DNA from: Gnetum montanum
Lineage: Eukaryota > Streptophyta > Gnetopsida > Gnetales > Gnetaceae
Length of the DNA stretch: 25,193 nucleotides
Assembly (NCBI GenBank): GCA_015680685.1
Contig: MNCI01016032.1
Location: 15,704-40,896 of the forward strand
Reading direction: 5' to 3'
Made by a program: the position numbers and the translations under genes. A model generated the notes under the pieces. It ran no database searches. It was not told the origin of the DNA and was given only the letters and a program-made list of their open reading frames with translations. Of the stretch, positions 1-11,657 are shown piece by piece. Every line of letters starts with the position of its first letter. Positions within the stretch are counted from its first letter, which is position 1.

Positions 1-789
1 ATTATGGTTTATTATAAGATTATATATAAATATTATAGTTCATATTATATATAAATATTTAATATATTTGTGGCCAAGTCGACTCAGAAACAGTGGCTAG
101 AGAAAGTGCAATGACGACAGGCAACTATGACAGTAAAGATAGCACGACTGCAGAAGGCAAATTAAGGCGTGTGCAGTAGAGCACACAAAGTGTGGGCAAG
201 GCATAACAACGGCAACCACATAGTAATTTGACTATTCTAGCAGCAACCAGAGTACCAACAATGGTGGTGGTGAGCACGATAGGTTACGACGATAATAGGC
301 AAGGCGACAACAAACATAGCAGCAGTAGCAGCAGGGAATGGAGGTAGCAACATGTGGCATCGATGAGGTGGATCAGGCAATAGCAACATGACCTAATAGC
401 GGCAATGAATAGGAAGTGATTGTTGCACTAGTAACATGAGAAAGGATTTTTTTTAGAGGCAAGGAATAGCAAATCCGGTGATGGAAATGGTGATTGTTGT
501 GGCAAGACACAACAAGGGTTTCATTATTTCAGATGAACAATCGTTGCCATAGTACATGCCAAGGGTTTTACTGTTCAAGGAACAGTGGTAGCTACAAGAT
601 GCAGTAAGGTTAGCAAGGTCAAAAGAATGCATAGCCATAATTTCCTGCACCTACGGCAATTTTCATTCCTATTTACTACCAGATTTTTATGTTAATTAAA
701 ATATCAAGGTTACAAATTTTGTATTTCCATAAATTTATATGGATGGATGTTTATCTATCCATTATTATAATGTTTATTTTTAAATCATT
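1..789. other. No gene; composition shift
   Basis: The first 60 bases are almost pure A/T. From about 70 to 650 the composition changes to G- and purine-rich sequence with many scattered GCAA and GGCAA words and CAG/CAA/GCA triplets. Short open frames occur here (for example minus strand 453-650), but none shows a recognisable domain. It could be the remnant of a low-complexity coding region of a transposon or a decayed short-period repeat. I cannot assign it. Confidence 0.3.
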
Positions 790-1070
790 AGAGGGTATAA
801 ATAATGTACTTCACATTGTATTTGGAACATAGATTGTGCATACACATTGAAAAAGAATTCATTTTTTAGCAAAGAGAATAGGAGAAGGAGTTGATACCAA
901 TGAATTCCACATCAAATTGGAATTAATTATTCTTGTGGTTATTGTTGAATATATGTTGAGCCTTGTGACAATTCTTGTAATCCATCATTGAATAATCAAA
1001 ATTGCTACACTGTACAGACAATAAGGGACAATTGCAATTTAGGCAAGTCTTCCTTGTGATCTTCAATTAT
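790..1070. other. Possible old LTR fragment
   Basis: A TATAAATA word near 796-803 is followed by sequence resembling an LTR R-U5 region. At about 888-896 there is TTGATACCA, whose reverse complement TGGTATCAA matches the start of the common plant initiator-Met primer binding site, with CA-T immediately before it on the minus strand. The TATA word and the PBS-like word point in opposite directions, so the two readings conflict. No partner LTR is in the window. Confidence 0.2.
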
Positions 1071-1271
1071 TATTTGTAATTTCAATTTGATTTAATTATT
1101 TATTTTCATTCTTGAACTTAATGTTAGAAGTTAAGGTAAAAATTTATGATTATACTTATGAGTGATAGGCATAAGTGTGGAATTTAATTGGATTCAATTC
1201 TAATTGTTTATTATCTTGGTGATTTGTTTGACTTTTGAGTTATTCCTTCATGGATATGGCTTGTGGGTCAA

Positions 1272-3460
1272 TCACAAATGAGGTGACTTCTTTACAATGA
1301 AAGAAAAATAAATTTTAAAGGTATCTAGCACTGAAGTTTTCTTGGCTTGTCAACCAACCTTATCTCTATAGTGATTTTTGAGTCTCTCAAACTTGAGAGA
1401 CTCATTTTTCTAGGTGGCTACCTCTATTATAGATTTTTGGTGAAGAGCTTGGACTTCCTCCATGGAGAGATTTCAATTTTCAGCTACCAATCTCCTTATT
1501 TCATTGTTCACTCTAGCTAGATACTCCTATTGTTGATGGATGAAATCTTGCATTTGCTGCTTTTGCACATCAACATTCCATAGGCGATAATTTTCTATGA
1601 TCAAAGTTACATTTTCATTGTGAATCTAATCCAAGGCCTTTTAGATATTATGCATGATGGTAGTAGTCAAGGACTAATCAAAGATCATTGTTTCCTTAGC
1701 ATCCTCATCCTGTTACTATTTGTCCTAAATTTTTTGAAAAGCTTCATCATGGATAAGCATAGGGTTGAGAAATGTAGGATCAGCAAAGCAAGCTCTTAGT
1801 TTAGCAACCTTTACAGCCAAGTGTTTGTTTTGAGCTTAGGCTATTTCAAGTTATTCCTCCATAATAATGCATTTTCCCCTTGCTTCCAATAACTTTGACT
1901 AGTTGCAGTGATTGTATGTGGAAGGTCAAAGACATTTGGAATCGATTGCCTGGTTTTGACTAGTCAGTCTAGCAACTCTTCATGTTGGGCTATGCTCAAT
2001 CTGCCGTTAACTATTCCTATGAACATTTGCACATCTTTGAGTATAGAAATGTTTTTTATAGATTCCACAAGTGCATTCAATGCCTCAATAATTCTATTAG
2101 CAATCATATCTATTGTTATCTTCTATCCATAGTGCTACATCATCAAGATAGTTGCTCCCTTGTCCTCCTCTAGATGCATTAAGAAAGTAGCAGCATTCCC
2201 AGAGATTTCTAGAAATTTCTGATGTTTTGAGAGAGATATTTGTTACCTCTCAAGAACTAGGATTCAATATCATTGGTAGCTATGTTCTTTGGGCTATGAA
2301 AATTGGTCCCCCTCCATTCATCTGGCTAATGGTTCAAGCCACTTCATTGAGGTGACTCATCACTAGGTGATACACAAATCATTCTTCCTCATTGCTCCTG
2401 CTCATATAAAAGCTGCTTTCGTATCTCATGCATTCATTCAAGGGGAGCATGGGACTGCAGCTTTATTTCATGAGTGGATGTTGAAGGTGGTGGCTGCTGC
2501 TCCTCTTCCTTGGTTGTGACAAAGGTCTTGTCTTTTATCATTTCTATCCAAGAGGTAGAAGGAGTATGCCTAATTATATCGTTGGTGTAACAAACTATTC
2601 CTTCCCTTTTGCATAATTTTCTAATAAGGCAAGGAAAGGGTACCACCTTCCTTCCACATTTATTTTTCTTACTTCTCTATCTCTAGATAGATTAGCTATG
2701 GAAGGTTTATGAGGAATTTTTCACTCAAGGTAGCATAAGCATAGGTGAAAAAGGTTGTCACCTTACTAGGCCTCATCATTAGATTAAGGTGATAAACCAC
2801 CATCTTGAAATATATGCACTCTATCTAGATGAGTGCACCATACTCCTTGTGGTCCACTCCCTAACATCGCTAGGTTCACTCCTTCTTTTCCTCTAGGTCT
2901 ACTTCTACGGAGATCTCTACCAAATTTGTTTCAATATTAGGCAACCCAAAGACTTGCATAATGGCTTCCATCAAGTAGGACACTTGAATGTTCTTGATAT
3001 TCATAGTGGCTTCCACCTGCCTACTATTTTAGAAGATATATATCTCTCATATGTATCATTCCCCACTAGAAGTGATGATTGGCCACATGGAAGAGTTTTG
3101 CAACTGCATCTTGACTTCTACTAGAGCATGCTTCAAGAATGGTCCAAAGTTCAATTCTTGGAGAATTAAACAATGGATGTCACAGGGCTTGATCTTATCA
3201 AGATAGGCTTGAATCAATGTGACATCAAGTCTTGGCATTGGTCTTGGAACCTCATCTTGATGGGATTGTTTAGTTATGACTGCTTTCTCAAAAATTTGTC
3301 AAACAGATCCCACTTTAGGCTCCTCTTGTAGAGGTCCCATCACATGAGTTTCTACTGCTTGTTCTTGGGCTTGTTGTTGTTGATCTCTTCCAACTCTAGG
3401 TTGTTTGTTCCTTGGTTGGGATGGTCCTCCTTCCTATGGATGTTTCAATCTAGGTGCCAT
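1272..3460 (-). pseudogene. Accessory (env-position) ORF of element A
   Basis: This broken reading frame of about 730 codons lies downstream of integrase on the same strand. It starts MAPRLK and continues through a basic Gln/Pro-rich N-terminus containing GGPSQP. A middle part (about 2560-3250) has the pattern of the plant transposon-protein domain often found beside Athila-like elements, for example IMQVFGLPN followed by KVTTFFTYAYATLSEKF and a PFPCLIRKL motif. A frameshift near 2640 moves the frame, and minus-strand 2434-2646 stays open. The last about 170 codons (1272-1800) are Glu/Lys/Gln-rich with heptad-like leucines, likely a coiled coil. More than fifteen in-frame stops are present, many where TAG or TGA could derive from TGG or CAG. 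I see no clear signal peptide or transmembrane helix, so an envelope role is unsupported. Function unknown. Confidence 0.6.
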
Positions 3461-3490
3461 CCATAATCATAACATGACCAAGGATTAGTA
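3461..3490 (-). promoter_or_regulatory. Decayed 3' splice acceptor before accessory ORF
   Basis: On the minus strand TACTAAT (3490-3484, branch-point-like) is followed about 22 nt later by GATTATGG and then the ORF's ATG (3460-3458). Element C has TACTAAC, GATTATAG and ATG in the same arrangement, so the AG of an acceptor appears to have become GG here. The accessory ORF was therefore probably translated from a spliced subgenomic RNA. The donor has not been located. Confidence 0.5.
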
Positions 3491-5440
3491 TTTAATGTGT
3501 AACTTTAAAACATTTGAAATACATTATCTCTTGGGGTAGTTACACTTGGGTAAGTTGTAATCATGGCCAGTTTGATTATTTTAATATTATTTTATGATTA
3601 TCTAATTAAATAGGTCACCAAAGTATGTCAAAAGGGTTTAACTTCTATAAATTAATGATTTAATATTATTTTATTCATTAAACCCATGGGGGAGTTAGAG
3701 AAATTTGGAAAAAAATTTCTATCAAAAACCTAGGTTTATGGTTCCCGCAACGTAAAGCATACCTCTGGATGCTGCAAGACTAAAGAATGAAGTGAATTAG
3801 AAAAATGGTTTGAAAGTTACAAGCTTTGGAAGGTTTTGAGCTTTAAAAATTGCAAAAACTCCCCTTACATTTGAAGCAAATGGAAAAAAATTCCCAAGTG
3901 ATGGATGCTATAGATAAATTTTTTTCATGCATCAACTGGGCCTTGGTGATGAAACCTAGTCAATGTGCTCAGCTATGTTGACTAGGCCTAGTCGACATGG
4001 CTACTGAACATAGTTGACCAAGTTAAAATTCAAAAAGTACAAGGAGATTTTTAGTGTAATTGGAATCAAATGGAAGTCGAAGAAGCCAAGAACACAATGA
4101 GATGCATGAAGAGGGCTTGATATTTTACAAAAGATGGATATTGATTAGATAATGCAATTTTTTTAGAAAAAATGCTGTAAGGAGCACATAGTTGGATGCA
4201 ACCAATGGGGAATGCAGATGATTTGATTGCAAAAATGCCTACGGATAAGGCACTTAACTATCCCAATCAAGAAACATGCAAGTGGGTTCTCCCCATAGTA
4301 GGCTCATGCCCTTTTTTTATGCCCTTGCATAAACTTAACTAAGGAGTCTATGGACCCCATAGTTGATTAATGGTTACAAAATTTAAGCCCAAATCTAGAA
4401 GAATCCATTTAAGAATTTTAACACATCAAACTAAGACATTAAGTGAAACATGAAAACCAACAATGAGGTGAGTTATGAAAAGCATTGGTGGATGAGAGAA
4501 TAAGTAGAATGGAATTTCTAATCATGGTCACATGAAGTCCCTTGTGAATTCTATGGTTAAATGACTCGATAAAGTCCATCCTTAGTCCAAATCAAAAACA
4601 ACCACTTTTAGTGACTTTTCATTGCCACTCTAGGACCAATTCAACTCCTTAATACACTAGAATGATCCCATAGATAACGTCCATTCCTTTTTAGAGAACA
4701 AAAGAGAAGTAGGAAGTAGGAAAGGGCCATAGTTAGAGGAGACCTTCAAGCATGAGTAATATTTTTTTCTAATCCCATAACTAGTGCTTATAGCCTATTA
4801 TTTTGTATATGGGATGTGCTTTTAATTTCTAGCATGTTTTTTTTTTAGATTTTTGGATGGGAACCATACCTTGCAAAGACTTATTCAAGTTCTAATTATT
4901 GGTCGACACAAAATGGTAAGAAATCCATGAAAACACACATGCACTCAAGTAGAGAGGCATAAAGAGTAATGAAAAAGGAACCTCAAACTTCCAAAAATAG
5001 GAATATCATAAAGTTTGTGAATGAGTAGATACTATGGACTCACTGCCTATTCCATGAAAAAGAAACTTGTCTTAGTCATTAGTCATTAAAATTCAAAAAT
5101 ATAAACTAGACATTATCAATCAAAAACATTAGGTACAAGTCACCATTATTAAATAGCTATAACATCACTAAGTACTATTAACAATAAAGAAATTTTATTA
5201 GAAAGCAAGGAAAATTCACATCAAAATAAAATAAAATATAAAAGAAATTGTAAAATATTCAAGAAAAGTAAAACATACTAACAATATTGTAAAATAAAAA
5301 TTTGAAAAAATTAACAAAGTGTAAAAAAAAGGTGTTAAAAAAAAGTAGAAAATCTAAAATTTGTTTTAATGATTAGCATGGATGGCCATCTCCCCACAAT
5401 TGAGATGAAAGGAGGAGATCTAAAAGATTGAGCATGGTTG
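3491..5440 (-). other. Noncoding region between pol and accessory ORF
   Basis: No coding signal. From about 4180 to 5440 it is collinear with 22445-23900 of element B; shared landmarks include CCCTTGTG near 4541/22860, the AACCACTT stretch near 4600/22924 and a GATGGCCATCT-type segment near 5380/23855. An A-rich tract on the plus strand (about 5205-5350) reads as T-rich in the sense direction just after pol, as in elements B and C. At 3930-4035 there is a U3-like short-period array. If the acceptor at 3461 is real, this stretch is the 3' part of an intron. Confidence 0.55.
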
Positions 5441-5639
5441 TCAATTTGATGAGGCATTGATTTCACTAGCTTGCTTGAACTCATGGAAAGATTTTAGTTG
5501 TTACATGTTGATCAACTATTGCTTGTCTGGGCTCTCAAGTTTGTAAATTAACATGGCCCTTGAAGGAAGGGTTTCTTAAATGATGTAAGGTCCTTCCCAC
5601 AATTTTTGGAACTTAGTTCATTGAGGGTTCTAGTATAGG

Positions 5640-6690
5640 ACCTTGTCTTTAGGTTAAAATTTTACCTTCTATATTTTAAGGTCATGGAATATTTTTTGTT
5701 GAATGCCTTATGCATTTCATTGAAGGAAAGGGCTAATAATTAATTTTCATATAGCACATTAAGGTTGATCAATCTCTTTTTCTATGCTAGGCTCAATTGA
5801 AGGTCCAAGTCACAAGTTGTTGAAAGTGTACGAAGTTTAGATTGAATTGGAAGAGTTGGTAATTTTTTGTACAACAGCTCATAGGAAGAGTAGCCTTCAA
5901 CAAATTTCCATGTTGAGTGGTATGCCCAGAGGACATTGTTGAGTTTTGTGCTCCAGTCACTCCTATATTTGCTAATTATTTTTCTTAAGATTTTCATGAT
6001 CTCCTTATTAGTAACCTTTGCTTGACCATTGGTTTGGGGATGATAGGGTGTTGTTAGTTTATGTTCAACCCCCAAGCATTGTATGAGCTTGTGAAAAGTA
6101 GCACTTGTAAAATGAGTACCATTGTTAGAAATTAGTACACATGTTAGTCCAAATCTATTGACAACATTTTGTTTTATAAACGGAGCAACAATGGAAGATG
6201 TATAGTTGGTGATAGCTACTTCTTCTATCCATTTGGTACAATAGTAAAAAGCCATTATTATATATGCATTTTCATTTCATATTGGCATGAAGGAACCCAT
6301 GAAGTCTATGCCCTAGATGTCAAAGGATTCTAGTGGTTGGATCTACTATTAAGGCCCCTTCAATTTAGTGGTCATCCCACCATCTTGTTGATAGCATTCA
6401 CAAGAGTGGATCCCCAAATATTGTTGGCCAGTAATACCCTACCATTAGGATCTTATGGTCATGCATCTTCCTACATAGTGGTCCTCACAAGGATCCTCAT
6501 GAGTGTCTTGGGGAATGTGTAGTTGAGTAGCATCAGGAATATACCAACAAACCATGCCATCAATGCACACCTTGTAAAAGTTTTCATTAATCTCCATGAA
6601 GCATTTTTCCTAATGAAGAAATTGTTGTTTCTTCTAAAGTTCCAGGTCTTGTGGCATCTCCTAAGTGAGAAGATAAGTGTAGATTCCATC
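5640..6690 (-). pseudogene. Integrase of element A, catalytically dead
   Basis: The integrase would insert the cDNA copy into the genome. An open segment at 5782-6255 (157 codons) holds the core: CTKWIEE, then LISNNGTHFTSATF, then GVEHKLTTPYHPQTNGQ and VTNKEIMKIL, which is unmistakably gypsy integrase. Upstream (about 6480-6690), across stops and frameshifts, is a decayed HHCC zinc-binding region with HEDPCEDHY and a WPT-type stretch. All three DDE positions are substituted: Tyr at residue 4 (6244-6246), Asn at residue 44 (6124-6126) and Lys at residue 80 (6016-6018). It is the last pol domain, followed on the minus strand by the noncoding region. Confidence 0.85.
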
Positions 6691-6799
6691 ATACCATTTG
6701 GGTTTAGTAGAAACTTGTTTATTTATTACATAGAAAAAGAGGAGTTCATCAAAAAATTGATCAAAAATCAAACTCTCACCCTCTTTGTTGTCCCATTGT

Positions 6800-7270
6800 A
6801 ACTAAGACAAGTGATCAGCAATCACATTCTTAGTTTCCTTTCGATCTACCATTATAAGATTGAACTCTTACAAGATCACCAGCCACTGTATAACACGAAG
6901 GCTCCCCATTGGTTTATTCATTAGGAAGAAAATGGCATTCTAGTTAGTGTACAAAAATAGCTTGTATCCAAGCACATAGTGCTTGAAATTCTCCAAAGCA
7001 TACACCATGGCCATCAACTCTTCGTTGTAGTGTAATTGAGTTGTACAGTCACAATGATTTGGCTTGCATAGTGGGTATAATATGGATGTTTCTAATCATC
7101 CAATTGCATAAGCATAGCTCCCAAGCCATAATTTGATGCATCTATCATAATGTGAAATGGTAAAGATCAATCAAGTTCTCATAGAATTAGAGTCTCTACA
7201 AGCTTCTCCTTAAGCTCCTACAATGTCTTTTTGCATTTCTTTGTCCATATGATTAGAGCATCTTTCTTTG
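6800..7270 (-). pseudogene. RNase H domain of element A
   Basis: This domain degrades the RNA strand during reverse transcription. On the minus strand, around 7110-7150, the frame reads DASNYGLGAML, the first catalytic-Asp motif of gypsy RNase H, followed after frame changes by ELMAMVYALENFKHYVLG (about 6960-7030) and by a VDRKETKNVIADHLS motif (about 6815-6850) typical of the domain end. Several stops interrupt it (for example TAG replacing the expected Trp or Gln codons). It lies between the RT and the integrase zinc region as expected. Confidence 0.75.
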
Positions 7271-8130
7271 TTAACTTGACCAATGATTTCATGAATTTAT
7301 AGAAATTCTCTATGAATCATTTATGGTAATCAATGTGTCTAAGAAATGACTAAACATCTTTAGCATTTTTTGGTTTGTGGGTAATTCCTTAGATGATCCT
7401 AATCTTTTTAGGCTCTATCTCAATCACTACTTGAGAAATTCTATGCCCCAACACAATACCCTCCTGGATCATGAGATGCCTTTTTTTCCAATTGAGCTAA
7501 ATATTAATCTCCACACACCTTTGAAGCACTTTCTCAAGGTGGTCCAAGGCATACTCAAATGTAGCACCATTGGTGGAAAATTCATCTATGAAAACTTCCA
7601 CCCTACTACCAATCTGCTATTGAAAAATGCTTAGGAAAAGGAATTGGAAAGTTGTAGGGGCACTGCATAGACTAAGTGGTATCTTTCAATACACAAAAGT
7701 CCCTCAAGGACTTGTGAACGTAGTTTTGGCCTGGTTCTCTAGTGTGATTTGAATCTAGTTATATCCATTATAACCATTCAAAAGGTTGTAATAACAAAGC
7801 CTAGAGATTATGTCCAACACCTATTCCACAAATGATAATGAAAAATGATCCTTAAACATTGTCATGTTCAATAGCCTGAAATTAATACACACCCTCCACT
7901 TTTCACATTTCTTTGGCACAATCACAAGTGGGCTAACACACTTGCTATCTATAATTGGATAAATGAACCCTGCCTTAAGAAGTTGTTTAATTTCCTCTTT
8001 GATGATTTGCTTCAATTTGGAGTTTAGCTACTACTACACCTACCTCTTTGACTTGATGGAAGGATCAGTATAGATGTGATGCTAGCATATCCTAGGATCA
8101 ATCCCAATGAGTTTAGGATATGACCAGGTA
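7270..8130 (-). pseudogene. Reverse transcriptase of element A
   Basis: This domain copies the element's RNA into DNA. An open stretch at 7821-8015 begins with IKEEIKQLLKAGFIYPI, continues SPLVIVPKK, KWRVCINFRLLN and ends FKDHFSLSF, which are RT motifs of the fingers region; the KDHF form is seen in Athila/Tat-type elements. Before it (8015-8130) is the usual lead-in HIYTDPSIKSKR, with stops. The active-site motif reads FIDE in VEVFIDEFS (codons at 7581-7586), where the family has a YMDD/FMDD-type motif, so the second catalytic Asp is Glu. Stops and frameshifts elsewhere confirm it is dead. Confidence 0.85.
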
Positions 8131-9110
8131 AAGGTTGCTAACCATTTGTTAACCACATTCAAGAATAATCTTTTCTACTTAGGAGCAATGTTGACATTGA
8201 TTATCACTAGCTTGCCATTTTTTAGAAATGCATATTCCATGCTAGTAGGTAGACTTTTCAACTCTAAAGGATTCTATTTAAAATTTTTAGGGATTTCCAA
8301 GTCTTCCCAATCGGTATCATCAAGTTTATCATCAAAGAGTTGGTGATGAGCTTGCTCTAGTTCATCCATGCCTTCAATATACATAGAAGATAGGCTCTCA
8401 GTAGGTTCCATGCAAAGTGTGCTACTTTCAGAATTAGATATTAGTCATTGGATGCCCTCCTATCTTGTGGCTATTGCATACAAGCACTCTTGGATTCGAA
8501 ATTCATCTTCATGTTGTCTGCATGCTTTGATTAATGCACTTTTGATAGACTAGAGTTTATACACATAGTTGCACTAGGTATCATTGTATGTGATGCATGG
8601 AACTCTTTTTTTTTCAGTCTTTCTTAATGCATTTTTTTGGAAATCTCCAGGGAAGGATCTCTAATTCTCATTCACACATCAATAGTGCTCAACCAATCCC
8701 TTCAAATGATGATTGGGAAATTCCCCTTGTAATTATCAACTTTAATCATTAAGAAATCGGTAGGATACAATCACCCATAGTTAGTGGTCACAATTTTCTC
8801 TACTAATCCCAAGGGAACAATGATGGACTGATCTACCAATTCTAAATGGATATTGCTCTTCTTGAGAGGATGTACATTCTAGGCATTGTAAATTTCATGA
8901 AAAATCATATTAACCACAAAACCTGAATCGAGAAGAGCCTTGCATGGTTGATTTATTGTAATTTGTAAGTAGACAAGAGGACTTCCAGGGTCAACTCTTT
9001 TCATGGAAAGGTTTCTAGCCTTGATCCAATCAAATACAACATGGGTTAACATGACTATGTGGATCTTGAAAGTTATTCGGTTTGAAGAGCTCTTGCAAGG
9101 AATGGATGTA
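8131..9110 (-). pseudogene. Protease and PR-RT linker of element A
   Basis: This is a retropepsin-like aspartic protease that would cleave Gag-Pol. On the minus strand the frame reads VMLTHVVFDWIKAR, then DPGSPLVYLQIT, then the active-site loop ALLDSGFVVNMI (Asp codon 8927-8929), NIHLELVDQS, PLGLVEKI and WLSTIDV. It aligns along its length with the intact protease of element B. The expected ILGR appears as II followed by a stop, and NA-stop-N replaces the NAWN-type stretch seen in B. Downstream (about 8130-8560) is an acidic linker with ECLYAIAT, LCMEPTES and DELEQAHHQLFDDKL, also collinear with B up to about 8360. Confidence 0.8.
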
Positions 9111-11496
9111 GAGGATGAGGGAGATATAGGGTGACTAGCTACATAAAATTGATGAATGCTTTATAGGACTATTGGTTTGAAAGAATGATTTTTTACTAGA
9201 TATGGGTTTCAAAACACTCTACTGAGGAGCTAGTTATAAGTTAACAACCCTAGTAGTGTTACATTGTTGTGGCTACATAGGAATTTCACCTTGCATGAAT
9301 AGAGAAAAAGGTAATTATGTTAAGGGTGGAGGAACATGTACTGAAGGATGAGAAGGATGATAAGGATATGGGAATTTCCCTCTAAGAGATGGAGAATCAC
9401 TTTTGTAGTACTTTGGAGGGTAGTAGTGTTGTTGAAAGGAAACATGATTGGAAGAGTCATGTAGAGACATGGGTTGCTGAACATAGTATCCATATGAATT
9501 TGGTTTCTTGTAATGGTACTATTTTCTTGGTGGTGACATCCCCCATGACTATGGGTGTTGCCACTAATAGTAGTACTGATATGATTGTGGTGGAGCTCCA
9601 TTTGGATATTAAGCTTATTGTTGCTGGTGGAATTGCCTTGCGTTTCTTTGAGGATAGGGCAAACTTTTGGGTGCTTGCCTTTGTGCTAGTCTAGGATTTA
9701 AAGCATACATCCTAGATTCCTATAAGTGTGACACAATAGAACAACATCCATTGGGATATTCATATTAGTAAATGTTACATCCATCATCATTATTAAATTC
9801 AAACTTTACAACCTCTTCTACTATAGTCGCTTTGCCCTTATTCCTTTGGTAGGCACATTCAACTTCCTTCCTTCTCTTATAGTCATGACCACTACCTTCC
9901 TCTTTCGATCCTTTGCAATTTAAAAGTTTAAAATTTTTCATCCAAATATTTCCAAATTGTCAACCTTAGCTGAAATTTTAGATAAAATTTTTAAATTGGC
10001 AAGGTTTTTTGCTACATCACTTTATCAAGTAGTGCCTTTCGTCACTATCATAGAATCAAACCTCCCTTTTTCTAATGGAAGTATCTCAATTATACTCCTT
10101 AGAACTTTCTTATTTTCTTAACTCACATTCTTCTTTTACAACCTACTTAATTAGCCTTTGAATTTAATGAGCTCTTAGTTCTAACATTCTTCCTTTGGCA
10201 TAGACCAGAAGAGTTCTTCTCATTTCTAATCGAAGCCCATCTATGATATGGTGAATTTGCTCCCATTGAGATTAACCATGGCTAGGACATTTATGCAAAA
10301 GGGAATAATACCTACCCATGGATACATCCAAGGTTTCATGTGTTTCTTGTTGCTAGACTTAGATTTGATTTCTCAAATTAGACACTTTGAGGTACATCTA
10401 ATATTTATCATTGAATAGCTTAATCATTGTACTTCATCTACAAATTAATTCTAGCTCCAAGGAGTAGTACCAACTTTCTAGTTCTTTTATGGATGTCTTG
10501 GAAAATAGCTTAAGTTTATGCCAGTCATTTTCTATCTTCTACAAGGCATAGGCATCATGAAAGGCTTGAGTATGGGTTTGTGGATCTAAGTTATATCCCC
10601 CTGAAATCTAGGGATATTATTCATATCCAATCTCTTGATTCTACTATCTTTCACATGCCTAGTTGGAATTCTAACTACCTCTACAATGTTTAGCATGCTT
10701 TGAGTTTTCATCCAAGGTTCATCATTATCATGATTTTGATGATGGCTATGATGTCCTCTACTACCCCTTCATTCATGGTGGAACCTACAATCATTATCCC
10801 ATCATTCACCTTCATCATGGTTTCGTCCTCTATAGTGTTAGGTAGAATCAAACAAGGAAGAAGATGATGCAAATGAAAAGGATGAAGAAAGAGGAGGATT
10901 TCCATCACAATGGTATCTACCACCTCCTCTTTTCTTGTCTCATCCATGATCATTAGGTTTATTGTCATCACAATGCTTGCTTGAGCCCTTGCCTTGACTT
11001 CCACTTTTCCTAAACCTGAATTGTTAATAGTGGATTGCAAATTTAGGTTCAAGCCCACTTCATCAGAGTCAAGAGGTGGAGAATCTTCATGTTGAAAAAT
11101 CCTAGATGTAGGATCCTTCATATTGTTTTGGTTCAATAGGAATAACAGATTCATAAACCATTTTTCCTTTGTAGCTTCATGGTTCTTCTCTTGGTGTTGA
11201 TCTCATTTGTGTTGTGTTTCTGTGGGACAATAGTCCTAATAGTCATGGTTCTGCATAATGTATTTATCATGGAGATCCTGGATGTCCAACCTCTTAAGCA
11301 TTTAAAGCAATATCCTAGGAATAGATTAGTTAAGAGGAAACACAATGTTGCCCTTCATATCTCTCCACCGCAGTTGTTCATCTTAATGTAGGATGAAGTT
11401 GAAATCAGGTACAAACTCATCTAGATGAGTGTATACCACTTTGTATTCTTAGGACACTAGTGGTTTTGATTCATCATGCATGTGAGTAGAAGACAT
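9111..11496 (-). pseudogene. gag of element A
   Basis: This is the structural capsid protein region. The chosen start is the ATG at 11496-11494 (MSSTHMHDES), 143 nt downstream of the PBS. Sense sequence around 10590-10615 reads IPRFQGDI, followed by WKMTGINLSYFP, WYYSLELEL (about 10450-10485) and the conserved gag fold pattern down to about 10080, but only by switching among all three frames. The segment 10708-11154 is open in one frame and rich in Met/Ile/Asp. The C-terminal part (9320-9700) is Pro/Tyr/His/Gln-rich, like the matching part of element B; both carry an AGTCATGGGGGATG-like stretch. I could not find an intact zinc knuckle. Many stops make it nonfunctional. Confidence 0.7.
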
Positions 11497-11638
11497 TTTG
11501 GATTAAAGAAAAATTTAGTATGCTTAAATTATAATTATAATTATTACTTTTTTCAAATGATTGTGACCTTAGGGTTTGTTCCAATGATTTTAAATAATAT
11601 TCACTAAGTTCTAAATAGTGCCTGTATCAAAGTACAAG

Positions 11639-11656
11639 TCCTTGGAAATGACACCA
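11639..11656 (-). promoter_or_regulatory. Primer binding site, tRNA-Asp type (decayed)
   Basis: The minus strand reads TGGTGTCATTTCCAAGGA, one base after the LTR's terminal CA. Against the tRNA-Asp PBS known from Athila elements (TGGCGCCGTTGCCGGGGA), 12 of 18 positions match and five of six differences are C-to-T or G-to-A, the pattern expected from methylcytosine decay. It sets the 3' border of the 5' LTR. Confidence 0.6.
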
Positions 11657-11657
11657 A

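Noticed and set aside
1908-2173. Plus-strand overlapping open frames of 74 and 63 codons
   Set aside because: They are antisense to the accessory ORF of element A and show no domain.
3460-4100. Possible 3' LTR of element A, suggested by the U3-like array
   Set aside because: No TATA box, no R/U5 similarity to 11658-12300, no PPT before it and no LTR end; and the accessory ORF lies beyond it.
7377-7634. Plus-strand 85-codon open frame
   Set aside because: It is antisense to the RT active-site region on the minus strand.
8107-8553. Plus-strand open frames of 79 and 61 codons
   Set aside because: They are antisense to the PR-RT linker of element A, which is supported by collinearity with element B.
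9389-9694. Plus-strand 101-codon open frame
   Set aside because: It lies antisense to the gag tail of element A, which aligns with element B; it is a shadow frame.
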